From Taklimakanibacter sp049323275 (GTDB taxonomy: Bacteria; Pseudomonadota; Alphaproteobacteria; Rhizobiales; Aestuariivirgaceae): DNA of 64,000 nt. The position numbers and the translations under genes are program-made. Positions 53,969 to 61,824 of this stretch are shown here, one piece after another. The stretch's first letter is position 1. The number at the start of each line of letters is the position of its first letter. The stretch is from the NCBI GenBank assembly GCA_049323275.1, contig JBMOOM010000103.1, forward strand, positions 1 to 64,000. The letters are read 5' to 3'. Under the pieces are notes generated by a model. It ran no database searches, had not been told where the DNA came from, and saw nothing but the letters and a program-made list of their open reading frames with translations.

Positions 53969-54796
53969 ATGACAATTGCTTCGCGCCATCAGGATACGCT
54001 TGCCTCGCATGCCGTCTGCGCTGCCGCCGGGGCACGTGACAGCCTGCGCACCGCGCAGTTCTTCATGCGCGTGCTGTCGGGCGCCGAATATTGGGGTCAT
54101 CCGGCCGCCGGGACGCCTTCAGGACCCGCCCGCCCGCCCGTCGAGACGCGGCCCGGCGGCTATTTTCTGGCCGCTATGGTGTCGCGGCTCGCCCGCATCG
54201 CCGACCGGCTGACGACCTGGTCGGTCAACCTGTCGATCACGCTCTTCGCGCCCGAATGGCGCAAGCTGCCGTCGCCCTTCACCCATGGCATCATGAACGA
54301 GGTGGCGGCCGCCATCCGTGCCGACAGCTTCCTCGTCAACCCTCTGTTCAATGCCTATTTCTACCGCGCCGCCATCCACATCCTCAGGCGCTACCGCACG
54401 CCGCCCTTCCTGGTGCTCGAGCATCGCGTCGACGCGGCGCGCCGCACCTTGCTCGCCGATATCGGCGCCGGTCTGAACGGCTCTGAGCCCGACTTCCTCG
54501 CCCATGCCATCATGGCGCTGGTCGACGTCGCCCCGATCGCGCGCGCCGGCAAGCCGCGCGACGCTTCTGTCATCGCCAGCGGCGACGACCAGAATCTCAC
54601 CGTCTATGCCATCGCCTGCGTGGCGCTTCTCTTCGCCGAGCAGGGCAAGCCCGCCGAGGAGCTCGACGAGGATCAGTTCTTCGCCATCGTCGGCGCCCTG
54701 ATCGCGCCGCGTCTGCCCACGATCGCCGGCCTCGTCGCCAGGCGCGACATCGTCGGCCTCGCCGCCGAGCTCACCGAAATCCGCGGCATGTATTGA
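53969..54796 (+). CDS. Protein of unknown function after the permeases
   Basis: A 275-residue protein starting 9 bases after the MalG-type permease, so it is in the same operon. No family is recognised. It looks helical and soluble, with segments such as RLARIADRLTTWSVNLSITL and FAIVGALIAPRLPTIAGLVA. A central block (NPLFNAYFYRAAIHILRRYR) is rich in aromatic and basic residues. It does not look like an enzyme that is usual in sugar loci. Role unknown; possibly an uptake regulator. Confidence 0.7.
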   Translation: MTIASRHQDTLASHAVCAAAGARDSLRTAQFFMRVLSGAEYWGHPAAGTPSGPARPPVETRPGGYFLAAMVSRLARIADRLTTWSVNLSITLFAPEWRKLPSPFTHGIMNEVAAAIRADSFLVNPLFNAYFYRAAIHILRRYRTPPFLVLEHRVDAARRTLLADIGAGLNGSEPDFLAHAIMALVDVAPIARAGKPRDASVIASGDDQNLTVYAIACVALLFAEQGKPAEELDEDQFFAIVGALIAPRLPTIAGLVARRDIVGLAAELTEIRGMY

Positions 54797-54897
54797 GCCG
54801 GCATTTCCCTTCGCCCGTTGCGAAGCAATGGGAGAAGGTGGCCGAAGGCCGGATGAGGGCTCTTTCTTCAAGCCGCTCGTAACCGGGGGGGGGCGTG
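54797..54897. repeat. Palindromic repeat between convergent genes
   Basis: An imperfect hairpin (CCCTTCGCCCGTTGC with GCAATGGGAGAAGG) and GGCCGAAGGCCGGATGAGGG-like sequence follow the hypothetical gene; an 8-G run lies near 54887. This CCCTTC ... GAAGG-type element is common in Rhizobiales. It probably terminates transcription from both sides. Confidence 0.6.
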
Positions 54898-55947
54898 TCA
54901 GATCCTGTTCCCGCTTTCCCCATCGAACAGGAAGACCCGCCCCTTGGCGAAGTGGAAGGCGATCGGCGTGTCGACCTCCTGCCGGAAGACGCGCGAGCCT
55001 TTGGCGACGACGAGCTGTTCGCCGGCCCAGGCCGTCACCAGGGTCACGTCGCCGGTCGGCTCGAGCGAATAGAGCTTCGAGACGAGATGGCCGTCCTGGG
55101 TGGCGACGATCTCCATGTCTTCCGGCCTGACGCCTAAGACCACATTGGCGCGGTTGCCTTGGCCCGCACCCTTCACGCGTGTGTCGGGTCCGACGAAATC
55201 GCCATTCTCGAGCGCGCCCGGAATGAGATTCATCGGCGGCGAGCCGATGAAGCCGGCGACGAACAGGTGGTTCGGGTTGTTGTAGACCTCGTCCGGCGTG
55301 CCGAGCTGCTGGATCTTGCCCTTGTTCATGACGGCGATCCGGTCGGCCAGCGTCATCGCCTCGATCTGGTCATGTGTCACATAGACGGTCGTCGTCTCGA
55401 GCTGCCTTTGGATATGCTTGAGCTGGGCCCGCATGGTGAGGCGCAGTTTGGCGTCGAGATTGGACAGCGGCTCGTCCATCAGGAAGACCTGCGGCTGGCG
55501 CACGATGGCGCGGGCGAGGGCAGCGCGCTGGCGCTGGCCGCCCGACAAAGCGCGCGGCTTGCGGTCGAGATACTGGCCGAGCTCGACCATCTCCGCCGCC
55601 TGGCGCACCAGCCGGTCGTGATCGCCGGCGGGGATGCCGCGCATCCGCAAGGGGAAGCGGATATTCTCGTAGATCGACATGTTCGGATAGAGCGCGTAGC
55701 TCTGGAACACCATCGCGACGTCGCGGTCGCGGGCATCGACATCGGTCATGCTCTCGCCGTCGATGCTGATGTCGCCGCCGGTCGGGTCCTCGAGGCCGGC
55801 GATCATCCGCATGGTCGTCGTCTTCCCGCAGCCCGAGGGGCCGAGGAAGACCATGAATTCCTTATCCCTGATGTCAAGATCGATGTTGTCGACGCCGATG
55901 AAATCCCCCCAGGCCTTCGACACTCCGCGCAGTCTGATCTCAGCCAT
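54898..55947 (-). CDS. ABC transporter ATPase, MalK/UgpC type
   Basis: A 349-residue ATPase. Walker A is GPSGCGKTTTMRMIAGLEDP (about 36-55), Q-loop FQSYALYPN, signature LSGGQRQRAALARAI (about 134-148), Walker B VFLMDEPLSNLDAKLR, and a C-terminal TOBE/OB domain (VVLGVRPEDMEI). It is the energy subunit for the importer encoded at 50453-53959, though it lies on the opposite strand. It is divergent from the COG4091 gene and shares its control region. Confidence 0.93.
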   Translation of the reverse strand: MAEIRLRGVSKAWGDFIGVDNIDLDIRDKEFMVFLGPSGCGKTTTMRMIAGLEDPTGGDISIDGESMTDVDARDRDVAMVFQSYALYPNMSIYENIRFPLRMRGIPAGDHDRLVRQAAEMVELGQYLDRKPRALSGGQRQRAALARAIVRQPQVFLMDEPLSNLDAKLRLTMRAQLKHIQRQLETTTVYVTHDQIEAMTLADRIAVMNKGKIQQLGTPDEVYNNPNHLFVAGFIGSPPMNLIPGALENGDFVGPDTRVKGAGQGNRANVVLGVRPEDMEIVATQDGHLVSKLYSLEPTGDVTLVTAWAGEQLVVAKGSRVFRQEVDTPIAFHFAKGRVFLFDGESGNRI

Positions 55948-56215
55948 GGCGTTCCCGCATCTGCTCCCCTCGCGCTTTTATGGAGCGAGACTATACGGTC
56001 ACTCTGAAAATGCAACAGTTCAGAGTTAACGATACAATTGTTCCATATTTCGGATTGGTGAGGAGCGGGCCAGAAATAAGCCGAATCCCAGGAAATACCA
56101 TACTGCTCTGCACAATATTCTCACCGCAAAGCAGCAATATCGTATTACATATTGACAATAGAGAGCATAAAAGTATCTATTTGCTCAATCAACAAAGAAC
56201 GCAGTGGGAGGCAGA
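55948..56215. promoter_or_regulatory. Divergent control region, ABC ATPase and catabolic operon
   Basis: About 270 AT-rich bases. A good plus-strand promoter is visible: TTGACA (56152-56157), 16 bases, TATCTA (56174-56179). GATACAATTGT (56031-56041) and GCAAAGCAGCA (56126-56136) echo motifs in the SorC gene promoter region, so they are candidate SorC sites. GGGAGG (56205-56210) is the ribosome site of the downstream gene. Confidence 0.55.
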
Positions 56216-57562
56216 ATGGCTGTCGCAGCCCGTCAATTGCCAGGCAGCAGCTTTTCCGGTGCGCTCGCCGCCGATCTCGCGCGCCGGCAGGCGACAAAGG
56301 GCCGTCCGATCCGGGTCGGCCTGATCGGTTCGGGCGAGATGGGCACCGACATCGTCACCCAATGCGACCAGATGGCGGGCATCACGGTTGCCGCGATTGC
56401 CGAGATCAACATCAAGGCCGCCGAGCGGGCGCTCGCCATCGCCGGGCGACCCGTCGACAGTCATGTCGTCGCGAGCGCCAAGCCTGCCTTCGAGGCGGCG
56501 CTGCAGCAGGGGCGCACCGCGATCACCGAGGATGCCCAGGCCGTCTGCACCAGCGATGCGATCGATGTCGTCATCGACGCCACCGGGCGCCCGGCGGTCG
56601 GCGCCGAGATCGGCCTCACCGCGATGGAGCACGGCAAGCATCTGGTGATGATGAATGTCGAGGCCGACGTCACCATCGGCGCCTATCTGCAGCGCGAGGC
56701 GAAGCGGCTCGGCGTCGTCTATACGCTGGGGGCCGGCGATGAGCCGAGCTCCTGCATGGAGCTCATCAATTTCGTGTCGAGCCTCGGCTACCCGATCGTC
56801 GCCGCCGGCAAGGGCAAGAACAACCCGCTCAATGTCGACGCGACGCCCGACGCCTATATGGACGAGGCGCGCCGGCGCAACATGAACCCGCGCATGCTGG
56901 TCGAGTTCGTCGACGGCTCGAAGACCATGGTCGAGATGGCCGCCATCGCCAACGCCACCGGTCTGGTGCCCGATTGCCCCGGCATGCACGGACCGCAGGC
57001 GACCTTGCCCGAACTCGAAAAGGTTCTGTGTCCCAAGGCCGATGGCGGTGTCCTGTCGCGCAAGGGTGTCGTCGACTATTCGATCGGCAAGGGTGTCGCG
57101 CCCGGCGTCTTCGTCATCGCCGAGATGGCGCATCCGCGGGTGCGCGAGCGCATGCACGATCTCAAACTGGGGGCAGGGCCTTATTACACGTTTTACCGGC
57201 CCTATCACCTGACCAGCCTCGAAGTGCCGCTCTCCTGCGCCCGCGCCGTTCTCTATGGCACTGCCGACATGCAGCCGCTCGACCGTCCCTCGGCCGAAGT
57301 CTGCGCCGTCGCCAAGAAGGACCTGAAACCCGGCGAAACGCTCGATGCGATCGGCGAATATGCCTATCGCGCCTGGATCATGACCTATGAGGGGGCTGCC
57401 GAGGCGAAGGCGCTTCCCTGCGGCCTTCTCGAACAAGGCAAGGTCGCCAGGCCGATCCGCAAGGGCGAGTTGCTCACCTCCGACAACATCGGGCTCGATC
57501 CCGGCTCGCGCATCGTAAGTTTGCGCCGCCGCCAGGACGAGCTCCTGGCAAAGGCCTCCTGA
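56216..57562 (+). CDS. COG4091 oxidoreductase with SAF domain (DRL-like)
   Basis: A 448-residue NAD(P)-dependent enzyme of the homoserine-dehydrogenase-like family. The nucleotide-binding loop is VGLIGSGEMGTDIVTQC (about 35-51). The middle carries GAGDEPSSCMELINF, and the C-terminal SAF domain ends ARPIRKGELLTSDNIGLD. This family includes Brucella DRL, which converts DXP to MEP. ATG 56216 follows GGGAGG; a GTG at 56204 is less likely. It heads the operon with an E1/E2 complex and a PfkB kinase, so here it more likely serves catabolism of a sugar or polyol phosphate. The substrate is not known. Confidence 0.8.
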   Translation: MAVAARQLPGSSFSGALAADLARRQATKGRPIRVGLIGSGEMGTDIVTQCDQMAGITVAAIAEINIKAAERALAIAGRPVDSHVVASAKPAFEAALQQGRTAITEDAQAVCTSDAIDVVIDATGRPAVGAEIGLTAMEHGKHLVMMNVEADVTIGAYLQREAKRLGVVYTLGAGDEPSSCMELINFVSSLGYPIVAAGKGKNNPLNVDATPDAYMDEARRRNMNPRMLVEFVDGSKTMVEMAAIANATGLVPDCPGMHGPQATLPELEKVLCPKADGGVLSRKGVVDYSIGKGVAPGVFVIAEMAHPRVRERMHDLKLGAGPYYTFYRPYHLTSLEVPLSCARAVLYGTADMQPLDRPSAEVCAVAKKDLKPGETLDAIGEYAYRAWIMTYEGAAEAKALPCGLLEQGKVARPIRKGELLTSDNIGLDPGSRIVSLRRRQDELLAKAS

Positions 57563-58587
57563 TGACCCAAGCGACCACGGAAACCGCCGCGGTTTCCAAT
57601 CTGCGCGACTTCTACCGGCATTTCGACAATGCGGCGCTGCGTGACGCGCTGCGCCGCATGTATCTGATCCGCCGCTTCGAGGAGGGCGCCGAGGAGGCCT
57701 ATACCCGCGGCCTCATCCACGGCACGATGCATCTCTCGATCGGCCAGGAAGCCAGCGCCGTCGGCTCGTGCATGGATCTGCGCAAGACCGATTACATCAC
57801 CTCCACTCATCGCGGCCACGGCCATTGCATCGCCAAGGGCGCCGATCCGAAACTGATGTTCGCCGAGTTCTTCGGCAAGGAAGAGGGCTATTGCCGCGGC
57901 CGCGGCGGCTCGATGCATATTGCCGATGTGGAGAGCGGCAATCTCGGCGCCAATGGCATTGTCGGCGGCGGCCTGCCCATCGCGGTCGGCGCCGCGCTCG
58001 CCATCCGCAAGCAGAAGCGCGACGACGTCGCGGTGTGTTTCTTCGGCGACGGCGCCTCCAATGAAGGCGCCTTCCACGAGGCGCTCAACATGGCGGCGAT
58101 CTGGAAGCTGCCGGTCCTCTTCATCTGCGAGAACAACAAATACGGCATGTCGGTATCGACCGAGCGCTCGATGGCGGTCCGCCATGTCGCCGACCGGGCG
58201 CCCGCCTACAACATGCCCGGCGAGATCGTCGACGGCAACCGCATCGAGGATGTCTCCGAGGCCGTCATGCGGGCGACCGCGCGCGCTCGTAGTGGCGATG
58301 GTCCCTCTCTCATCGAAACCAAGACCTATCGCATCCGCGGCCATTCGAAGAGTGACCGCAACCGCTACCGCAGCAAGGAAGAGATCGAGGAATGGAAGGC
58401 GCGTGATCCGATCGGCCATTTCGAGGCCAATCTCGAAGCCTTCGGCATTCTGCGCAAGGACGAGGCGGACGCGATCCGCGTCGCAGCCGAGGCCGAGATC
58501 GCTGCTGCGATCGAATTCGCCAAAGGCGGCACCGATCCTTCGCCCGCCGATCTGACGCGAGATGTCTATACCAAGGGAGCGGCCTGA
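57562..58587 (+). CDS. TPP-dependent dehydrogenase E1 alpha subunit (AcoA/PdhA-like)
   Basis: A 341-residue thiamine-diphosphate enzyme subunit. The TPP motif GDGASNEGAFHEALNMAAIW (about 158-177) and ENNKYGMSVST are present; the phosphorylation-like loop is RIRGHSKSDRNRYRS. The GRGGSMHI and NGIVGGGLPIAVGAALA segments match acetoin-dehydrogenase E1alpha as well as PdhA. It overlaps both neighbours by one codon base set (ATGA). With E1beta and E2 it would oxidatively cleave an alpha-hydroxyketone or decarboxylate a 2-oxoacid. No E3 gene is in the cluster; a general E3 is assumed. Confidence 0.88.
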   Translation: MTQATTETAAVSNLRDFYRHFDNAALRDALRRMYLIRRFEEGAEEAYTRGLIHGTMHLSIGQEASAVGSCMDLRKTDYITSTHRGHGHCIAKGADPKLMFAEFFGKEEGYCRGRGGSMHIADVESGNLGANGIVGGGLPIAVGAALAIRKQKRDDVAVCFFGDGASNEGAFHEALNMAAIWKLPVLFICENNKYGMSVSTERSMAVRHVADRAPAYNMPGEIVDGNRIEDVSEAVMRATARARSGDGPSLIETKTYRIRGHSKSDRNRYRSKEEIEEWKARDPIGHFEANLEAFGILRKDEADAIRVAAEAEIAAAIEFAKGGTDPSPADLTRDVYTKGAA

Positions 58588-59579
58588 TGCCGGCGCGTGA
58601 GTTGAGCTATGCCGAAGCGGTGCGCGAGGCGCTCGCCCAGGCCATGGAGGCCGATGAGCGCGTCTTCCTGATGGGCGAGGATATCGGCGTCTATGGCGGC
58701 GCCTTCCAGGTGACGGGCGATCTCGTCCATCGCTTCGGCGAGGACCGCGTCATGGACACGCCGATCGCCGAGCTGGGGGCCGCCGGCGTCGCGGTCGGCG
58801 CGGCGCTCGCCGGCTCGAAGCCGGTCTTCGAGTTCCAGTTCTCCGATTTCGCCACGCTGGCGATGGAGCAGATCGTCAACCAGGCGGCCAAGATCCGCTT
58901 CATGCTCGGCGGCAAGGTTTCGGTGCCGCTGGTCATGCGGTTCCCGGCGGGCTCCGGGACCGGGGCCGCCGCCCAGCACAGCCAGTCGCTCGATGCCTGG
59001 TTCGCCCATGTGCCGGGCCTCAAGGTGGTGCAGCCGGCGACGCCGCATGACGCCAAGGGGCTGCTGCTCGCGGCGATCGACGATCCCGATCCGGTGATGG
59101 TCTTCGAGCACAAGCTTCTCTACAAGATGAAGGGCGAGGTTCCCGAGGACGCCTATCGCGTTCCGATCGGCAAGGCGCTCGTCCGCCGCGAGGGCCGCGA
59201 CGTCACCATCGTCGCCACCGCCATCATGGTGCATCGCGCACTGGAAGCGGCCGATATTTTGAGTGGCGAAGGTATCGACGTCGAGGTCATCGACCTGCGC
59301 ACTTTGCGTCCGCTCGACACCCAGACGATCATCGAAAGCGTGAAGAAGACGACCCGCCTCGCCTGTGTCTATGAAGGCGTCAAGACGCTCGGCATCGGCG
59401 CCGAGATCAGCGCCCTCATCGCCGAAAGCGAGGCCTTCGATTATCTCGACGCGCCGATCCTGCGCTTAGGCGGCGCCGAAGCGCCGATCCCTTATAATCC
59501 GGTTCTCGAGAAAGCCGCCGTGCCGCAGACCGATCGTATCGTCGCCGCCATACGCGGCCTCGTCACCGGCCGGGTCTGA
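58587..59579 (+). CDS. TPP-dependent dehydrogenase E1 beta subunit (AcoB/PdhB-like)
   Basis: A 330-residue E1beta. The N-terminal pyrimidine-binding domain (EDIGVYGGAFQVTGDLVHRF; DTPIAELGAAGVAVGAALAG) and C-terminal transketolase domain (GIDVEVIDLRTLRPLDTQTI) are both present. It starts at the E1alpha stop (TGATG) and ends 3 bases before E2. It binds TPP together with E1alpha. Acetoin versus pyruvate specificity cannot be told from sequence alone. Confidence 0.9.
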   Translation: MPARELSYAEAVREALAQAMEADERVFLMGEDIGVYGGAFQVTGDLVHRFGEDRVMDTPIAELGAAGVAVGAALAGSKPVFEFQFSDFATLAMEQIVNQAAKIRFMLGGKVSVPLVMRFPAGSGTGAAAQHSQSLDAWFAHVPGLKVVQPATPHDAKGLLLAAIDDPDPVMVFEHKLLYKMKGEVPEDAYRVPIGKALVRREGRDVTIVATAIMVHRALEAADILSGEGIDVEVIDLRTLRPLDTQTIIESVKKTTRLACVYEGVKTLGIGAEISALIAESEAFDYLDAPILRLGGAEAPIPYNPVLEKAAVPQTDRIVAAIRGLVTGRV

Positions 59580-59582
59580 GCT

Positions 59583-60827
59583 ATGCCGATTGAAGTCATC
59601 CTGCCGCGTGTCGACATGGACATGGCCACGGGCAAGATCAGCAAGTGGTATGTCAAGGAAGGCGAGACCGTCGCCAAGGGCGCGCCGATCTTCGAGATCG
59701 AAACCGACAAGGCGGCCATGGAAGTGGAATCGCCGGGCGCCGGCGTGATCCGCAACATCACCGCGAGCGAAGGCCTCGACATTCCGGTCGGAACGCCGGT
59801 CGCCTTCATCTATGGGGAAGGCGAGGCGATTCAAGCGCCGGCAGGGGTGAAGCCCGTGGCGAGCGCGCCGGCCGTGCCGAATGTCGAGATCACGCTTCTT
59901 GCCCCGGTGGTCGATGCGACGCCGGTGCCGCTATCCGGCCTGCCGCGCGCCACGCCGCTGGCGCGCCGCCTCGCGCGTGAGCTCGGCCTGAAGCTGTCGG
60001 ACATCACCGGCAGGGGGCCGCATGGCCGCATTCAGGCCGAGGACGTGAGGAACTTCCACGCCGCGCCGCCGCAAGCGGAGCCGCGAGCGGCCACGCCCGA
60101 GGTTGCGAGCCTCTATCAGCCGGGCAGCTACGACATCGAGCCCGTCAGCGGGATGCGCCGCATCATCGCCGAAAGGCTGGTGCAGTCGAAGCAGACGGTG
60201 CCGCATTTCTATCTCTCGCTCACCTGCGACCTGGGCGAGCTTCTGCATATCCGCGAGAAGCTCAATGATAAGGCGCCGCGCAATACCGACAAGCAGCCGG
60301 TCTGGAAGCTGTCGATCAACGATTTCGTCATCAAGGCGCTGGCGCTCGCCCTCCAGCGTGTGCCCGGCGCCAATGTCACCTGGGCGGAGTCAGGCATCCT
60401 GAAGCACCGCGCCAGCGATGTGGGTGTCGCGGTCGCCGTCGAAGGCGGCTTGTTCACGCCGGTGATCCGCGCCGCCGAGACGAAATCCCTGTCCGTCATC
60501 TCGCTGGAGATGAGGGATCTCGCGGCTCGCGCCCGAGCGTGCCGGCTCGCGCCGTCGGAATATCAGGGCGGCACGACGGCGGTCTCCAATCTCGGCATGT
60601 ATGGCATCGAGGAATTCGCGGCGATCATCAACCCGCCGCATGCGACCATCCTCGCGGTCGGCGCCGGCATCGAGCGTCCGGCGAAATACGAGGGCCGCAT
60701 CGAGCTGCGCACTCAGATGACCTGCACATTGTCCTGCGATCACCGCGCCGTCGATGGCGCGCTCGGTGCCGAGCTCCTCGCCGCTTTCCGGACATTCATC
60801 GAAGAACCGGCCTTGATGCTGGCGTGA
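59583..60827 (+). CDS. E2 acyltransferase of the dehydrogenase complex (AcoC/PdhC-like)
   Basis: A 414-residue dihydrolipoamide acyltransferase. One lipoyl domain (about 1-78) carries the lysine in EIETDKAAMEVES. The E3-binding domain (about 120-155) has PLARRLARELGLKLSDITGR. The catalytic domain (about 180-414) ends with the DHRAVDGALGAELL active-site motif. An acyl group goes from E1-bound TPP via lipoyl to CoA. A flexible linker lies between domains. It is the last gene of the complex; the PfkB gene follows after about 46 bases. Confidence 0.9.
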   Translation: MPIEVILPRVDMDMATGKISKWYVKEGETVAKGAPIFEIETDKAAMEVESPGAGVIRNITASEGLDIPVGTPVAFIYGEGEAIQAPAGVKPVASAPAVPNVEITLLAPVVDATPVPLSGLPRATPLARRLARELGLKLSDITGRGPHGRIQAEDVRNFHAAPPQAEPRAATPEVASLYQPGSYDIEPVSGMRRIIAERLVQSKQTVPHFYLSLTCDLGELLHIREKLNDKAPRNTDKQPVWKLSINDFVIKALALALQRVPGANVTWAESGILKHRASDVGVAVAVEGGLFTPVIRAAETKSLSVISLEMRDLAARARACRLAPSEYQGGTTAVSNLGMYGIEEFAAIINPPHATILAVGAGIERPAKYEGRIELRTQMTCTLSCDHRAVDGALGAELLAAFRTFIEEPALMLA

Positions 60828-60873
60828 GATATTGAATAGGCTGCGGTTTGAGGACGGCAGGGAACCCCAGGGC

Positions 60874-61824
60874 ATGAGATACGACTATTCATCGATCGGC
60901 TTCTATACTTTCGACTGCCTGGGCTGGCCGTTCACCGCGGTGCCGGACGGCGGGGGGACCAACTTCATCGATGAATTGACGCTTGCGGTGTCGGGCGCCG
61001 CCGGCACGGCGGCGATCGCCGCCGCCAAGATGGGCCTCAAGGTGCTGGCGGTGGGCGGTGTCGGGCCCGATCTGATGGGCGACTGGGTGCTTGGGCGCCT
61101 GCGGCGCTTTTCCGTCGACACCTCCGCGATGCAGCGCCTCGAAGGATCGCGCACCTCGTCCTCGATCGTGACGACGCGCGCCGACGGCACGCGCCCGGCG
61201 CTCCATATGAAGGGGGCGACCGGCGATTTCTTCGTCGACGACACGCTGTTGAGGCAGGTGATCGATGCCCGCGTCGTGCATATCGGCGGCATCGGCCTGA
61301 TGGACCGGATGGACAAGGGCCGCAATGCCGAATTGATGAAGGCGGCCAAGGCGCATGGCGCCGTGACGACGCTCGATGTCTTTGCCAGCTCGCCGGCCGA
61401 CCTGCCGGCGGTGGCGCAGGTGCTGCCCCATGTCGATTATTTCATGCCCTCGATCGAGGAGGCGAGCGCGCTCACCGGCCTTTCGGGTCTTGCCGACAAT
61501 GCGAGGCATTTCATCGGACTCGGCGTGAAGGCCTGCGTCTTCACGCTCGGCGCGGACGGCGCCTACTACCACGACGCCGAAGGCCGGCACTTCAGGATCC
61601 CGGCCTTCGATGTGAAGGTCAAATGCACCTGCGGCTGCGGCGACGCCTTCAATGCCGGCTTCGCCGTCGGCCTGGTGCGCGGTTTCGATCCCGAAACCAC
61701 GGTGCGCTTCGCCCAGGCGACATCGGCGCTCAACGCCACCGGTCTCGGCTCCCAGGCCGGCGTCACCTCCTTCGAGCACACGATGGAGTTCATGACGCGC
61801 ACGCCGACCCGGGCGAAAGCTTAA
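60874..61824 (+). CDS. PfkB-family carbohydrate kinase
   Basis: A 316-residue sugar kinase of the ribokinase family. The N-terminal substrate region has SGAAGTAAIAAAKMGLKVLA. The C-terminal signature reads VKCTCGCGDAFNAGFAVGLV, with the catalytic Asp in GCGD; the usual DTTGAGD has become CTCGCGD. ATG 60874 is chosen; a TTG at 60832 is possible. It would phosphorylate the imported sugar or polyol before the COG4091 enzyme acts, or a later intermediate. Its stop overlaps the convergent P-type ATPase gene by 4 bases. Confidence 0.88.
   Translation: MRYDYSSIGFYTFDCLGWPFTAVPDGGGTNFIDELTLAVSGAAGTAAIAAAKMGLKVLAVGGVGPDLMGDWVLGRLRRFSVDTSAMQRLEGSRTSSSIVTTRADGTRPALHMKGATGDFFVDDTLLRQVIDARVVHIGGIGLMDRMDKGRNAELMKAAKAHGAVTTLDVFASSPADLPAVAQVLPHVDYFMPSIEEASALTGLSGLADNARHFIGLGVKACVFTLGADGAYYHDAEGRHFRIPAFDVKVKCTCGCGDAFNAGFAVGLVRGFDPETTVRFAQATSALNATGLGSQAGVTSFEHTMEFMTRTPTRAKA

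Noticed and set aside
52061..54100. Long minus-strand open frame of 679 codons over the permeases
   Set aside because: Charged low-complexity sequence antisense to two certain permease genes; a shadow.
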